The notes below the pieces were generated by a model. It saw only the letters and a program-made list of their open reading frames with translations, did not search any database and had not been told where the DNA came from. The translations under genes and the position numbers were made by a program. This document shows positions 16,951 to 24,343 of a stretch of DNA of 64,000 bases, piece by piece. Origin of the DNA: Streptomyces umbrinus (lineage in GTDB: Bacteria; Actinomycetota; Actinomycetes; Streptomycetales; Streptomycetaceae); the NCBI RefSeq assembly GCF_030817415.1, contig NZ_JAUSZI010000002.1, forward strand, positions 4,216,001-4,280,000, written 5' to 3'. Position 1 is the first letter of the stretch; every line of letters starts with the position of its first letter.

Positions 16951-18125
16951 CGGACGGTGGCTCCCAAGGGGCTGAACTCCGCGTGGACGCGGAATCGCCC
17001 GTCGTCACTGTCGATCGTCAGGCGACCGCTGGAGGACTCGACGCGTTCGCGCATGCCCAGGAGGCCGAGTCCGCTGCCCGAGCCGCGCTGTGTGTGACCG
17101 ACGCGGTTCTCCACGGTCACGCAGATCCTGCCGTCGCGCTCGCGCACGTCCACTGTTGCCGTCCCCTCTCCATGCCGGTACGCATTCGTGAGTGCTTCCT
17201 GAACGACCCGGTAGACCGTCACGCCGACGCTGGGCTCCACGAAACCGGCCGGGATGTCGATGGAGGGACGGACGTCGAGGCCGATGCTCTCGAAAGAGGC
17301 GATGAGGCCTTCCAGGCCGCTGAGCGCCGGGGTCGGCCGGAGCGCCTCGTCGTCGGCAGTGTCGTCTCCGAGGCGGAGGAGCGCGAGGATCCGTTGTGTT
17401 TCGACGACGACGGTACGGGCGCTGGACCTGGCCGAGACGAGGGCCTGCCGGGAGGACTCGGCGTCTTCGGGCAGCCCGATCTCCGCGGCACCGAGATGCA
17501 TGCTCAGCATCGCGACCTGGTGACCGATGACGTCGTGGAGGTCCCGGGCGATGCGGAGCCGTTCCTCGGTCACCCGTCGGGTGGCTTCGATCTCGCGGGT
17601 GGCGATGGCGCTCTCGGCCCGTTCCTCCAGGGTGCGCCAGTGCTCGCGATGGATGCGCAGCGCGGCCCCTGTCGCGCCTCCCGCCATGGCCGAGAAGAGT
17701 GCGGCGGCTCCCACGATCGCGCCGCCACGGAATCCTCCCAGCGTCATGAACGCCCCCAGGAAGGACGCCGCCACGATGCCGGTTCCGACGAGCGGCTGCT
17801 TCCCCCTGACGGTGACCGAGAACAGTACGAGCACCGCCATCATCCACACCGACAGGGGGTCGTGGCCCACCGCTGTGACGGCGAAGGACGCGGCGCTCGT
17901 CACGACCAGTCCTGCCCACGGGCTCCGCCAGGAGAGGGCGACGCCGCCACCGGCGAGGAGCACGGAGAGGGCCGTCGGCCAGTCCGACCCTCGCAGGATC
18001 GCTGCCACGATCTGGCCGGTGAAGACCAGGGCGGCCAGGGAATAGGCGATGAGGTGCAGGGCCTCGGGGCGGCGGACCCACAGGGGTGCCACGGGCTCGT
18101 CGTGGTTGTTGTGCGCCTTGGCCAT
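16947..18125 (-). CDS. NarL-partner sensor histidine kinase (HisKA_3)
   Basis: A 392-residue kinase with about five to six transmembrane segments between residues 25 and 155 and almost no extracellular loops, suggesting it senses something in or at the membrane. The HisKA_3 phospho-acceptor is H197 in RIARDLHDVIGHQ. The HATPase domain shows VVQEALTNAYRHG and GSGSGLGLLGMRERV. The ATG at 18125 opens MAKAHNNHDEP; earlier in-frame codons run through the operator region and are rejected. It forms an operon with the downstream response regulator. Upstream lie two palindromes shared with the divergent DUF308 gene, suggesting autoregulation. Confidence 0.93.
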   Translation of the reverse strand: MAKAHNNHDEPVAPLWVRRPEALHLIAYSLAALVFTGQIVAAILRGSDWPTALSVLLAGGGVALSWRSPWAGLVVTSAASFAVTAVGHDPLSVWMMAVLVLFSVTVRGKQPLVGTGIVAASFLGAFMTLGGFRGGAIVGAAALFSAMAGGATGAALRIHREHWRTLEERAESAIATREIEATRRVTEERLRIARDLHDVIGHQVAMLSMHLGAAEIGLPEDAESSRQALVSARSSARTVVVETQRILALLRLGDDTADDEALRPTPALSGLEGLIASFESIGLDVRPSIDIPAGFVEPSVGVTVYRVVQEALTNAYRHGEGTATVDVRERDGRICVTVENRVGHTQRGSGSGLGLLGMRERVESSSGRLTIDSDDGRFRVHAEFSPLGATVR

Positions 18126-18156
18126 GGCTTGATTCTCGTCCACGTGTGCCGCGGCC

Positions 18157-18178
18157 GTGTACTTCGAATGAAGTACAC
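18157..18178. promoter_or_regulatory. 22-bp palindromic operator upstream of the sensor kinase
   Basis: Perfect 9-bp arms GTGTACTTC and GAAGTACAC surround a GAAT centre, 32 bases upstream of the kinase start. It shares the half-site TACTTC/GAAGTA with a second palindrome 67 bp away, next to the divergent DUF308 gene. The likely ligand is the cognate LuxR-type response regulator (inferred). Confidence 0.7.
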
Positions 18179-18244
18179 GGCGGGCCCGGTCCGGGTGCGG
18201 TGGGGGACGGCGGAAATCGTTCGATCCGAAGTGGATGGCAGAAC

Positions 18245-18260
18245 TACTTCGTTCGAAGTA
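18245..18260. promoter_or_regulatory. 16-bp palindromic operator upstream of the DUF308 gene
   Basis: Perfect 7-bp arms TACTTCG and CGAAGTA surround a TT centre, 80 bases upstream of the DUF308 start. It shares its half-site with the palindrome at 18157. A degenerate third site (CGTTCGATCCGAAGT) lies near 18215. The arrangement suggests one regulator controls both divergent transcripts. Confidence 0.65.
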
Positions 18261-18340
18261 CGCGGTCCCACCCGAGGCCGCCGAGACTCCTCGTCGAGGC
18301 GACCGTCTCACACCATCACGATCACAAAACGGGACACCCG

Positions 18341-18940
18341 ATGACTCAGACCACTGTGAATCCGAGCACGACCACGACCTCGACGACGCTCTCCGGGCTC
18401 CGATCGCTCTACCTGATCCGGGTCGCCTTCTCCCTGGTCTGGGTGGCACTCGTCACCGCGACCTCCGCCTCGCTGGTGTCGACGGACAAGCCCACCGTGG
18501 CTGCGGCCGTGCTGCTCGTCGTCTACCCCCTGTGGGACGCCATCGCCACGCTCGTCGAACGTCGCATGGCCGCCGCCACCGGCTCCACGGACCGCGTCGG
18601 TACGGTCAACATGGCTCTCGGCCTGGCCACCACCGCCGGGATGCTCATCGCCGTCTTCTCCACCATCGGGACGACCCTGCTCGTGTTCGGCATCTGGGCC
18701 CTCCTTTCCGGAGCGGTCCAGCTCGTCGTGGCGATCCGGCGCCGGCGCACCCTCGGTGCCCAGTGGCCCATGGTCATCAGCGGCGGCCTGTCCGTCCTCG
18801 CCGGTGCCTCCTTCGCCGCCATGTCCTCCTCTGCGACGAGCAGCCTGTCCACCCTCGCCGGATACTCCGCCTTCGGCGCCTTCTGGTTCCTCGTCTCCGC
18901 CATCGCCCTCAGCATCCGCGGCCGACGCGAAAATCGTTGA
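18341..18940 (+). CDS. DUF308/HdeD-like membrane protein
   Basis: A 199-residue membrane protein with a Thr-rich N-terminus (about 17 residues) and six predicted hydrophobic helices arranged as three hairpins: LIRVAFSLVWVALVTAT, AAAVLLVVYPLWDAIA, ALGLATTAGMLIAVF, LLVFGIWALLSGAV, VISGGLSVLAGASFA and FGAFWFLVSAIALSI. This matches the HdeD/DUF308 family, whose enteric member is linked to acid resistance; the role here is unknown. The gene is divergent from a sensor kinase gene and shares a palindromic control region with it, so it is a likely regulon member. Confidence 0.85.
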   Translation: MTQTTVNPSTTTTSTTLSGLRSLYLIRVAFSLVWVALVTATSASLVSTDKPTVAAAVLLVVYPLWDAIATLVERRMAAATGSTDRVGTVNMALGLATTAGMLIAVFSTIGTTLLVFGIWALLSGAVQLVVAIRRRRTLGAQWPMVISGGLSVLAGASFAAMSSSATSSLSTLAGYSAFGAFWFLVSAIALSIRGRRENR

Positions 18941-19252
18941 CCATCGCCCCGGGCGGCGCAGCGTCCGTGGCCGGCTCTCGAACCACCCGCTCGACCAGGA
19001 GCCGCGCGGCGCGCAGCCGCTCCCATCAGCCCCGCCCCACTCAGCCCGTCCGGCGTTTGAGGACGAGGCCGCCAGGCCGATGCCCCACCCACCCACGGCC
19101 AGCCAACCCACCCCGCCAGCCCGGCACCACCCAGCCCGTCCGGCGTTTGAGGACAAGGCCGTTCAGGCCGATGAGCGGGGGTCTGGGGGCGGCAGCCCCC
19201 AGGGATGGGACGGGTAGGGGCGGCGGGGGCGAGAAAGGTTACGCTGCGGGAC
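18941..19252. repeat. Gap with two copies of a dispersed gtccggcgtttgagg element
   Basis: No gene is visible in these 312 bp. Two ~40-bp direct repeats start at 19042 and 19132, each with the core CAGCCCGTCCGGCGTTTGAG, followed by GACGAGGCC or GACAAGGCC. The element is frequent between Streptomyces genes. The second copy runs into a perfect hairpin at 19183-19202. Confidence 0.75.
19183..19202 (+). terminator. Perfect 8-bp hairpin, probable terminator
   Basis: CTGGGGGC and GCCCCCAG pair around a GGCA loop, 50 bases before the TetR gene at 19253. It probably ends transcripts from the DUF308 gene or insulates the TetR gene. No U-tract is present. Confidence 0.6.
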
Positions 19253-19978
19253 ATGACCTCGGAGGTTCCCACACGCGCGTATCGGCGGCTCAGTGTCGAG
19301 GAGCGGCGGAGCCAACTGCTCGACGCGGCGCTGTCGTTGTTCGCGGCCCGGGCCCCCGAGGACGTCTCCCTGGACGATGTCGCGGAAGCGGCCGGCGTAT
19401 CGCGCCCCCTGGTGTACCGGTACTTCCCCGGCGGCAAGCAGCAGTTGTACGAAGCCGCACTGAGGTCCGCCGCCGAAGAGCTGGAGCACTGTTTCGCCGA
19501 ACCCCCGGAGGGCCCGCTCACCCAGCGGCTCTCCAACGCCCTCGACCGCTACCTCGCCTTCGTTGACGAGCACGACGCCGGATTCAGCGCGCTGTTGCAG
19601 GGCGGAAGTGTCGTCGAGACGTCACGGACCACGGCCATCGTGGACGGCGTGCGACGGGCCGCCGCCGAGCACATCCTGGTTCATCTGGAGGTCGAGGAGC
19701 CGGCACCCCGGCTCCGGATGACCGTCCGGATGTGGATCACGGCGGTCGAGGCCGCCTCCCTGATCTGGCTGGATGAAGAGAAGGAACCGCCGCTGGACGA
19801 GCTGCGGGACTGGCTCGTCGAGCAGTTCGTCGCGTGTCTCGTGGCGACCGCGGGGCGCGACGCCCAGGCCGCCGGTGCCGTACGGGCCGCGCTCGCGATG
19901 GAGCCCGCGGACGGCCCGATGGGCACGTTCGCCCGGGCGGTGCTGCCCGTCGTGAGCGACGCGGCCCACCTGCTGTGA
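19253..19978 (+). CDS. TetR-family transcriptional regulator
   Basis: A 241-residue regulator with an N-terminal TetR HTH at about residues 20-65 (RRSQLLDAALSLFAARAPEDVSL in two helices, then VAEAAGVSRPLVYRYFPGGK). The C-terminal ligand/dimer domain has the pattern of actinobacterial TetRs with a conserved LRMTVRMWITAVEAASLIWLD segment. The ATG at 19253 is used; the ribosome site is weak (GCGGG). A hypothetical gene follows 10 bp downstream and may be co-transcribed. The target and ligand are not evident. Confidence 0.92.
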   Translation: MTSEVPTRAYRRLSVEERRSQLLDAALSLFAARAPEDVSLDDVAEAAGVSRPLVYRYFPGGKQQLYEAALRSAAEELEHCFAEPPEGPLTQRLSNALDRYLAFVDEHDAGFSALLQGGSVVETSRTTAIVDGVRRAAAEHILVHLEVEEPAPRLRMTVRMWITAVEAASLIWLDEEKEPPLDELRDWLVEQFVACLVATAGRDAQAAGAVRAALAMEPADGPMGTFARAVLPVVSDAAHLL

Positions 19979-19988
19979 CACTGGCTGC

Positions 19989-20318
19989 GTGAAGAGCGAA
20001 GACACCCCCTTCGAAGGCGGCCCCCTGGACGGCCGGGTGCTGCCGGTCCTGCTCGGTCCGACCGGACACCCGCCGAAGGTGTACCGGGTCCCGGTCCCGG
20101 ACAACGCCGGTGGCCCGCCGACCGTGCTCGTCTACCGGCGCGTGCAGTCGGGGACCAGCAGGCGGCTCGCGCTGCATCAGGGATGGAAGTACCAGTACTC
20201 CGCCGAAGGTGAAGGGGGCGCGGACACGAGCGGCGGCAGGCTCCGGTGGCCGTGGTCCAAGCCGGTCATCAAGCCAGACGCCACGCCGGACGGCAAGTCG
20301 GACGACACCGACGAGTGA
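19989..20318 (+). CDS. Hypothetical protein, Streptomyces-type
   Basis: I do not recognise this 109-residue protein. It starts at GTG 19989, ten bases after the TetR stop, so it may be translated from the same mRNA. The first 70 residues look folded (PLDGRVLPVLLGPTGHPPKVYRVPVP, then TVLVYRR and LALHQGWKYQYSA). The last 35 are polar and probably disordered (KPDATPDGKSDDTDE). No signal peptide, membrane segment or metal motif is seen. Codon use and GC resemble the neighbours, so it is probably a real gene. Confidence 0.7.
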   Translation: MKSEDTPFEGGPLDGRVLPVLLGPTGHPPKVYRVPVPDNAGGPPTVLVYRRVQSGTSRRLALHQGWKYQYSAEGEGGADTSGGRLRWPWSKPVIKPDATPDGKSDDTDE

Positions 20319-20426
20319 CCTTGTTGGGCCGGATCGCCCACGCTCGCCGCGCGGGGCTCGCGCGCGCGTCTGACGCTCGTGGTGCGGAGGAGCGGAAGGG
20401 CCGCGCCCCGCACCGGAGGTGATGAC

Positions 20427-21656
20427 GTGTCAGGAAGGCTTCTGCGGCTGGTCTGTACGGCGGCGATCGCGGCCGGCGCCGTCCTCGCACCCGGGCCCGC
20501 GGCGGCGGTGCCCGAGCCCGGTGAGAGTCCGGTGGCCGAGCCCGGTGAGAGCCTTGCACCGGATTCCGTACCGGAGGGCGAGCCGTCCGTCGCCGAGTTG
20601 CTGACCGACCTCCAGCGGCTGTACCGGGAGGCCGAGGAGGCGACCGAGACGTACAACGCGACCGAGGAGAAGCTGAAGCGGCAGCGGACCGAGGTCGCCA
20701 GGCTCAACGGGCGCCTCTCCGCGGCCAGGCTCTCGCTCCAGGGCAGCCGCGGCGCCGCCGGACGGCTCGCCCGGCAGCAGTACCAGGGCACGAGCGAGAT
20801 CTCCTCGTACGTACGGCTGCTGCTCGCCCGCGATCCTCAGCACGCGCTCGACCAGGGCCAGGTGATCCGGCAGGTCTCGCTGGAGCGCGCCGGAACGGTC
20901 GACCGGCTGGCGGTGGACGAGCGGAGGAGCGACAGGCTGGCGCGGGAGGCCCGCCGCGCGCTCGACGAGCAACTCACCCTCGCCGAACGGCAGAAGAAGG
21001 ACCGCGACCTCGTGGGCAAGCGGCTGAAGGACGTCGAGGAGCTGCTCGTCTCACTGAGCGCCGAACAGCTCGCCCGGGTCGCCGAGTTGGAGAAGTCGGG
21101 CGTGGCCGAGGCGCAGGACGAGCTCGTGACCTCGGGTGCGCTGAGCAGTGCGCGGCCGCCCTCCCGTGAAGGCGACGAGGCGCTGCGCCATGCCGTGGAC
21201 CAGATCGGCAAGCCGTACGAGTGGGGCGCCGAGGGACCGGACACGTACGACTGCTCCGGTCTCACCTCGGAGGCCTGGGGCAGCGCGGGCCGCGCCATTC
21301 CCCGTACCAGCCAGGAGCAGTGGGCCCAACTGCCTCGCGTGGAGCTGAACGAGCTGCGTCCGGGGGACCTGGTCGTCTACTTCCCCGAGGCCACCCATGT
21401 CGCCATGTACCTGGGTGATGGCATGGTCGTCCAGGCTCCGAGGCCTGGGGCGACGGTCAAGGTGTCCCCCATCGCCGCCAATCCCGTACTGGGTGCCGTT
21501 CGGCCGGACCCAGACGGAGAGCCCCTGCAGACCTACACCCCGCCGGAGCTCCCGGAGGGCGCGACGGACGGTTCGGACGAGGGCTACAGCACCACTTCCC
21601 ACCCAGGGGCGCTGGGAACTGCGCAATCAGCCACGACCGATCCGCACCCGAGGTGA
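20427..21656 (+). CDS. Secreted NlpC/P60 peptidoglycan hydrolase with coiled coil
   Basis: A 409-residue exported wall hydrolase (gamma-D-glutamyl-diamino acid endopeptidase family). A signal peptide covers about residues 1-28. A short Pro/Glu direct repeat (PEPGESPVAEPGES) follows, then a long coiled coil (residues ~55-235; LTDLQRLYREAEEATETYN). The NlpC/P60 domain has C276 in YDCSGLTSEAW and H324 in ATHVAMYLGDG. GTG at 20427 follows GGAGG by 7 bases. The final ~15 residues (HPGALGTAQSATTDPHPR) are encoded by a dispersed intergenic repeat that has run into the reading frame. It ends 4 bases before the stop of a convergent TetR gene. Confidence 0.93.
   Translation: MSGRLLRLVCTAAIAAGAVLAPGPAAAVPEPGESPVAEPGESLAPDSVPEGEPSVAELLTDLQRLYREAEEATETYNATEEKLKRQRTEVARLNGRLSAARLSLQGSRGAAGRLARQQYQGTSEISSYVRLLLARDPQHALDQGQVIRQVSLERAGTVDRLAVDERRSDRLAREARRALDEQLTLAERQKKDRDLVGKRLKDVEELLVSLSAEQLARVAELEKSGVAEAQDELVTSGALSSARPPSREGDEALRHAVDQIGKPYEWGAEGPDTYDCSGLTSEAWGSAGRAIPRTSQEQWAQLPRVELNELRPGDLVVYFPEATHVAMYLGDGMVVQAPRPGATVKVSPIAANPVLGAVRPDPDGEPLQTYTPPELPEGATDGSDEGYSTTSHPGALGTAQSATTDPHPR
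21605..21632 (+). repeat. Dispersed 28-bp element inside the NlpC/P60 reading frame
   Basis: AGGGGCGCTGGGAACTGCGC followed by AATCAGCC matches the element at 2432, 2506, 2579 and 31518 apart from two or three bases. Here it is translated as part of the hydrolase C-terminus instead of lying between genes. Confidence 0.8.
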
Positions 21657-21660
21657 GAGC

Positions 21661-22269
21661 TCAGGAGAGCGGCCAGTTGCGCAGAGCGGCGTCGGCCATC
21701 TCCTGGAGTTCGTCGCGGCCCACACCGCTCGCGGCCTGCACGGCGATGCCGTACCCCAAGGCGGTGAGGTAGCGGGCCAGTAGCCCCGGGTCCGTCTCCG
21801 GAGGCAGGTCGCCGTCGTCGACGGCCCGCTGGAACCGCTCTCGGATGAGGGTGTAGCCGTCGTCACGCCAGGCGACGAGAAGGTCACGGACCTCCCGCCC
21901 GGAGTCACTGACGGTCAGGGCGCTCTGGACGCCCAGGCAGCCGTTGGGATGGGCCGGGCGGGTGGTGGTCCGAATGGTGCCGGCCAGGATCGCGGTGGCG
22001 ACGCCGAGGGCGGTCGGCTCTTCCAGGGCCCGGGGCACGTAGGCGCTCGGGCCTTCGGTGTACCGCTCCAGGGCCTTGCGGAACAGCGCCTCCTTGTTGC
22101 CGAAGGCCGCGTACATGCTGGTGGTGGAGATGCCCATGGCATTCGTCAGGCAGGCCAGGCTGGCCCCCTCGTAGCCGTGCTCCCAGAAGACCAGCATGGC
22201 CCGTTCGAGAGCCTCGTCGGCGTCGAACCCTCGCGGTCGGCCGATGGGGCCGCTCTGTTTCGTCTCCAC
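21661..22269 (-). CDS. TetR/AcrR-family regulator, divergent from SDR gene
   Basis: A 202-residue regulator. The N-terminal HTH (GRPRGFDADEALERAMLVFW, then ACLTNAMGISTTSMYAAFGNK) is followed by an all-helical ligand domain with NGCLGVQSALTVSDSG, a pattern of the AcrR-like group whose members sit beside short-chain dehydrogenases. The start is GTG at 22269, so the leader abuts two long palindromes at 22285 and 22319 that very likely bind this repressor. By analogy with the group it should repress the divergent SDR operon and itself, with release by a small, possibly electrophilic, ligand. Confidence 0.92.
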   Translation of the reverse strand: METKQSGPIGRPRGFDADEALERAMLVFWEHGYEGASLACLTNAMGISTTSMYAAFGNKEALFRKALERYTEGPSAYVPRALEEPTALGVATAILAGTIRTTTRPAHPNGCLGVQSALTVSDSGREVRDLLVAWRDDGYTLIRERFQRAVDDGDLPPETDPGLLARYLTALGYGIAVQAASGVGRDELQEMADAALRNWPLS

Positions 22270-22284
22270 CCGCGCAGTCTACCT

Positions 22285-22308
22285 CTTCCGCATCGATCGA
22301 TGCGGAAG
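22285..22308. promoter_or_regulatory. 24-bp perfect palindrome, probable TetR operator
   Basis: CTTCCGCATCGA is followed immediately by its reverse complement with no spacer, giving a fully self-complementary 24-bp site, 16 bases upstream of the TetR start. It is one of two palindromes in the divergent promoter region. Confidence 0.75.
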
Positions 22309-22318
22309 TGCTATCGTT

Positions 22319-22348
22319 CGACTTCTGCAGAGATCGCTGCAGAAGTCG
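22319..22348. promoter_or_regulatory. 30-bp inverted repeat overlapping the SDR ribosome site
   Basis: 12-bp arms CGACTTCTGCAG and CTGCAGAAGTCG flank a 6-base spacer. The right arm ends where AAGGAGG begins, 15 bases before the SDR start. It may be a second operator, or an mRNA hairpin sequestering the ribosome site edge. Its arms differ from the 22285 palindrome except for a short CTTC/GAAG half-site. Confidence 0.7.
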
Positions 22349-22363
22349 AAGGAGGCTGTTCAC

Positions 22364-23104
22364 GTGGGGTTGCTCGAGGGGAAGACCGCTCTCGTCACCG
22401 GGGGCAGCACCGGAATCGGCCTGGCCGGCGCCGTGCGACTGGCGGCCGAGGGTGCGCATGTGTTCATCACCGGCCGCCGCAAGACCGAACTCGACGCGGC
22501 CGTGGAAGCGATCGGTTCAGCCGCCACCGCGGTGACCGGCGACATCTCGGACCTGGCCGACCTGGACCGGCTCTACGAGACGATCCGCAGCCGGGGACGA
22601 GGTCTGGACGTACTGTTCGCGAACGCCTCCGTCGCCGAGCTCGTGACGCTCGAGGAGGTCACCGAGGAGCACTTCGACACCCTCTTCGGCATCAACGTCC
22701 GGGGCACGCTGTTCACCGTCAAGAAGGCGCTGCCCCTGCTCAACGACGGCGCCTCGGTGATCCTGAACGGCTCCACCAACGTGGACGTCGGCGATGAGGC
22801 GCTCGGCGTGTACGCGGCGACCAAGGCCGCCACTCGATCATTCGCCCGGACCTGGGCCAACGAACTCAAGGGGCGCGGCATCCGGGTCAACACCGTTACG
22901 CCCGGCCCGACCGACACCCCCGCCCTGTCGGCCCTCACTCCCGACCCGGAGCGGTTCCAGCGGCAACTGGCGGCACGTGTGCCGCTGGGCCGGCTCGGGC
23001 GCCCGGAGGAGGTCGCCGCCGCGGTGGCCTTCCTCGCCTCCGACCAGAGCAGCTTCATCACCGGTTCGAGCCTGTACGTCGACGGCGGTCTGAACCAGAT
23101 CTGA
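22364..23104 (+). CDS. Short-chain dehydrogenase/reductase (classical SDR)
   Basis: A 246-residue NAD(P)-dependent oxidoreductase. The Rossmann motif TGGSTGIG lies at residues ~12-19, the catalytic Tyr-Lys pair at Y150 and K154 (VYAATKAA), with Ser in ILNGS upstream and the PGPTDTP and SSLYVDGG signatures at the C-terminus. NADPH use is likely from GRR after the second strand. GTG at 22364 follows AAGGAGG by 8 bases. It is the first gene of a cluster with a SnoaL-like gene and a second SDR, under a divergent TetR. The substrate is unknown. Confidence 0.93.
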   Translation: MGLLEGKTALVTGGSTGIGLAGAVRLAAEGAHVFITGRRKTELDAAVEAIGSAATAVTGDISDLADLDRLYETIRSRGRGLDVLFANASVAELVTLEEVTEEHFDTLFGINVRGTLFTVKKALPLLNDGASVILNGSTNVDVGDEALGVYAATKAATRSFARTWANELKGRGIRVNTVTPGPTDTPALSALTPDPERFQRQLAARVPLGRLGRPEEVAAAVAFLASDQSSFITGSSLYVDGGLNQI

Positions 23105-23135
23105 GTTCCATGACCGCGCATCCGGAGGTCATTCC

Positions 23136-23528
23136 ATGTCCGACAGCGATCTGCGCGCTTTCTACCTGCGCTATATCGAGCAGCTCAACGCCCACAAGTT
23201 CGACGGTATGGACGAATTCATCGACGACCGGACCACGTTGAACGGTGTGCCCGTCACCCGGAACGACGTTCTCTCGGTTCAGAGGCAGGCCGTGGACGCG
23301 GTTCCGGACCTCCACTGGGAGCTCAAGGAACTGCTCTTCGACGGTGACCGGCTGGCCGCCCGTCTGATCAACACGGGCACTCCGGTGAAGGAATGGCTCG
23401 GCGTGGCCCCCACCGGCGCCTCGTTCGAGATCGTCGAATACGCCATCTACCAGGTCCGCGACGGGCGGTTCGTGCATATGACCGCTCTGCACGACGCCGG
23501 TGAAATGCGCCGTCAGTTGACCGGTTGA
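23136..23528 (+). CDS. SnoaL-like (NTF2-fold) polyketide-cyclase/ester-cyclase protein
   Basis: A 130-residue protein with the alpha+beta SnoaL-like pattern: [54 protein letters not shown], and [22 protein letters not shown]. Such small cone-shaped folds bind hydrophobic ligands and occur as cyclases, isomerases or accessory proteins. It lies 31 bp after the first SDR with a GGAGG ribosome site. With the two SDRs it probably forms one TetR-controlled cluster acting on one substrate class. Confidence 0.85.
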   Translation: MSDSDLRAFYLRYIEQLNAHKFDGMDEFIDDRTTLNGVPVTRNDVLSVQRQAVDAVPDLHWELKELLFDGDRLAARLINTGTPVKEWLGVAPTGASFEIVEYAIYQVRDGRFVHMTALHDAGEMRRQLTG

Positions 23529-23613
23529 TCTCCCGGATCGGCGTCAGCAACGCAGAGAACTGTCCGGACACCGATATCGGCCCACTCGGGCCACTTGATT
23601 CTGGAGGAAAGGC

Positions 23614-24300
23614 ATGACCGTCACACTGATCACCGGGGCCAACAAGGGCATCGGCTTCGAGACAGCCAGACAACTTCTGGAGCTGGGCCACGTCGTCTAC
23701 ATAGGAGCGCGTGACGTCGAGCGGGGCAAGAAGGCCGCCGCGGAGCTCGGCGCACAGTTCGTGCAGCTCGATGTGACCGACGAGGCATCGGTGAGCAGCG
23801 CGCTGGCGACGATCGATTCGGCCGAGGGCCGGCTCGACGTTCTCGTGAACAACGCCGGAATCCTCGGGAGTGACGTCATCAACGGTCCCGAGGCAGTGCG
23901 GGTATTCGACACCAACACGGTGGGAGTCGTGCGCGTCACGGAGGCGGCCCTTCCCCTGTTGCGCAACTCCTCGAACCCCACCGTGGTCAACGTTTCGAGC
24001 AGCCTCGGGTCGTTCTGGGCGGTGAACAACCCCGACCGGCCGGAGTTCAACGTGCCATTGGCGCTCTACTCCGCGTCCAAGTCAGCCGCGACCATGCTCA
24101 CGGTGCAGTACGCAAAGTCCCAGCCGGGCATCAAGTTCAATGCCCTTGAGCCCGGCACCACCGCCACCGACATGACCGCGGCCCTCGGAATCGGAAGGCC
24201 GGTGGAAGAGAGCGCCAGAACTGTGGTGCGCCTGGCAACCCTCGACGCGGACGGCCCCACAGGAACTCTCCAGGACGAGAACGGGGAGTTGCGCTGGTAG
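23614..24300 (+). CDS. Short-chain dehydrogenase/reductase (carbonyl-reductase-like)
   Basis: A 228-residue SDR. Its cofactor motif TGANKGIG at residues ~7-14 is the version seen in carbonyl reductases. NNAGI lies mid-protein, catalytic Ser is in VNVSSSLG and Y152/K156 in LYSASKSAA. It is shorter than usual and lacks a C-terminal substrate extension. GGAGGAAAGGC precedes the ATG. It is the third gene of the TetR-SDR-SnoaL cluster, 85 bp downstream of the SnoaL-like gene, and convergent with the StyA-like gene. Confidence 0.92.
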   Translation: MTVTLITGANKGIGFETARQLLELGHVVYIGARDVERGKKAAAELGAQFVQLDVTDEASVSSALATIDSAEGRLDVLVNNAGILGSDVINGPEAVRVFDTNTVGVVRVTEAALPLLRNSSNPTVVNVSSSLGSFWAVNNPDRPEFNVPLALYSASKSAATMLTVQYAKSQPGIKFNALEPGTTATDMTAALGIGRPVEESARTVVRLATLDADGPTGTLQDENGELRW

Positions 24301-24343
24301 CTGGGCAAGCACGCACGCGTCGAGGGGCAGCGCGACTGTCCTG

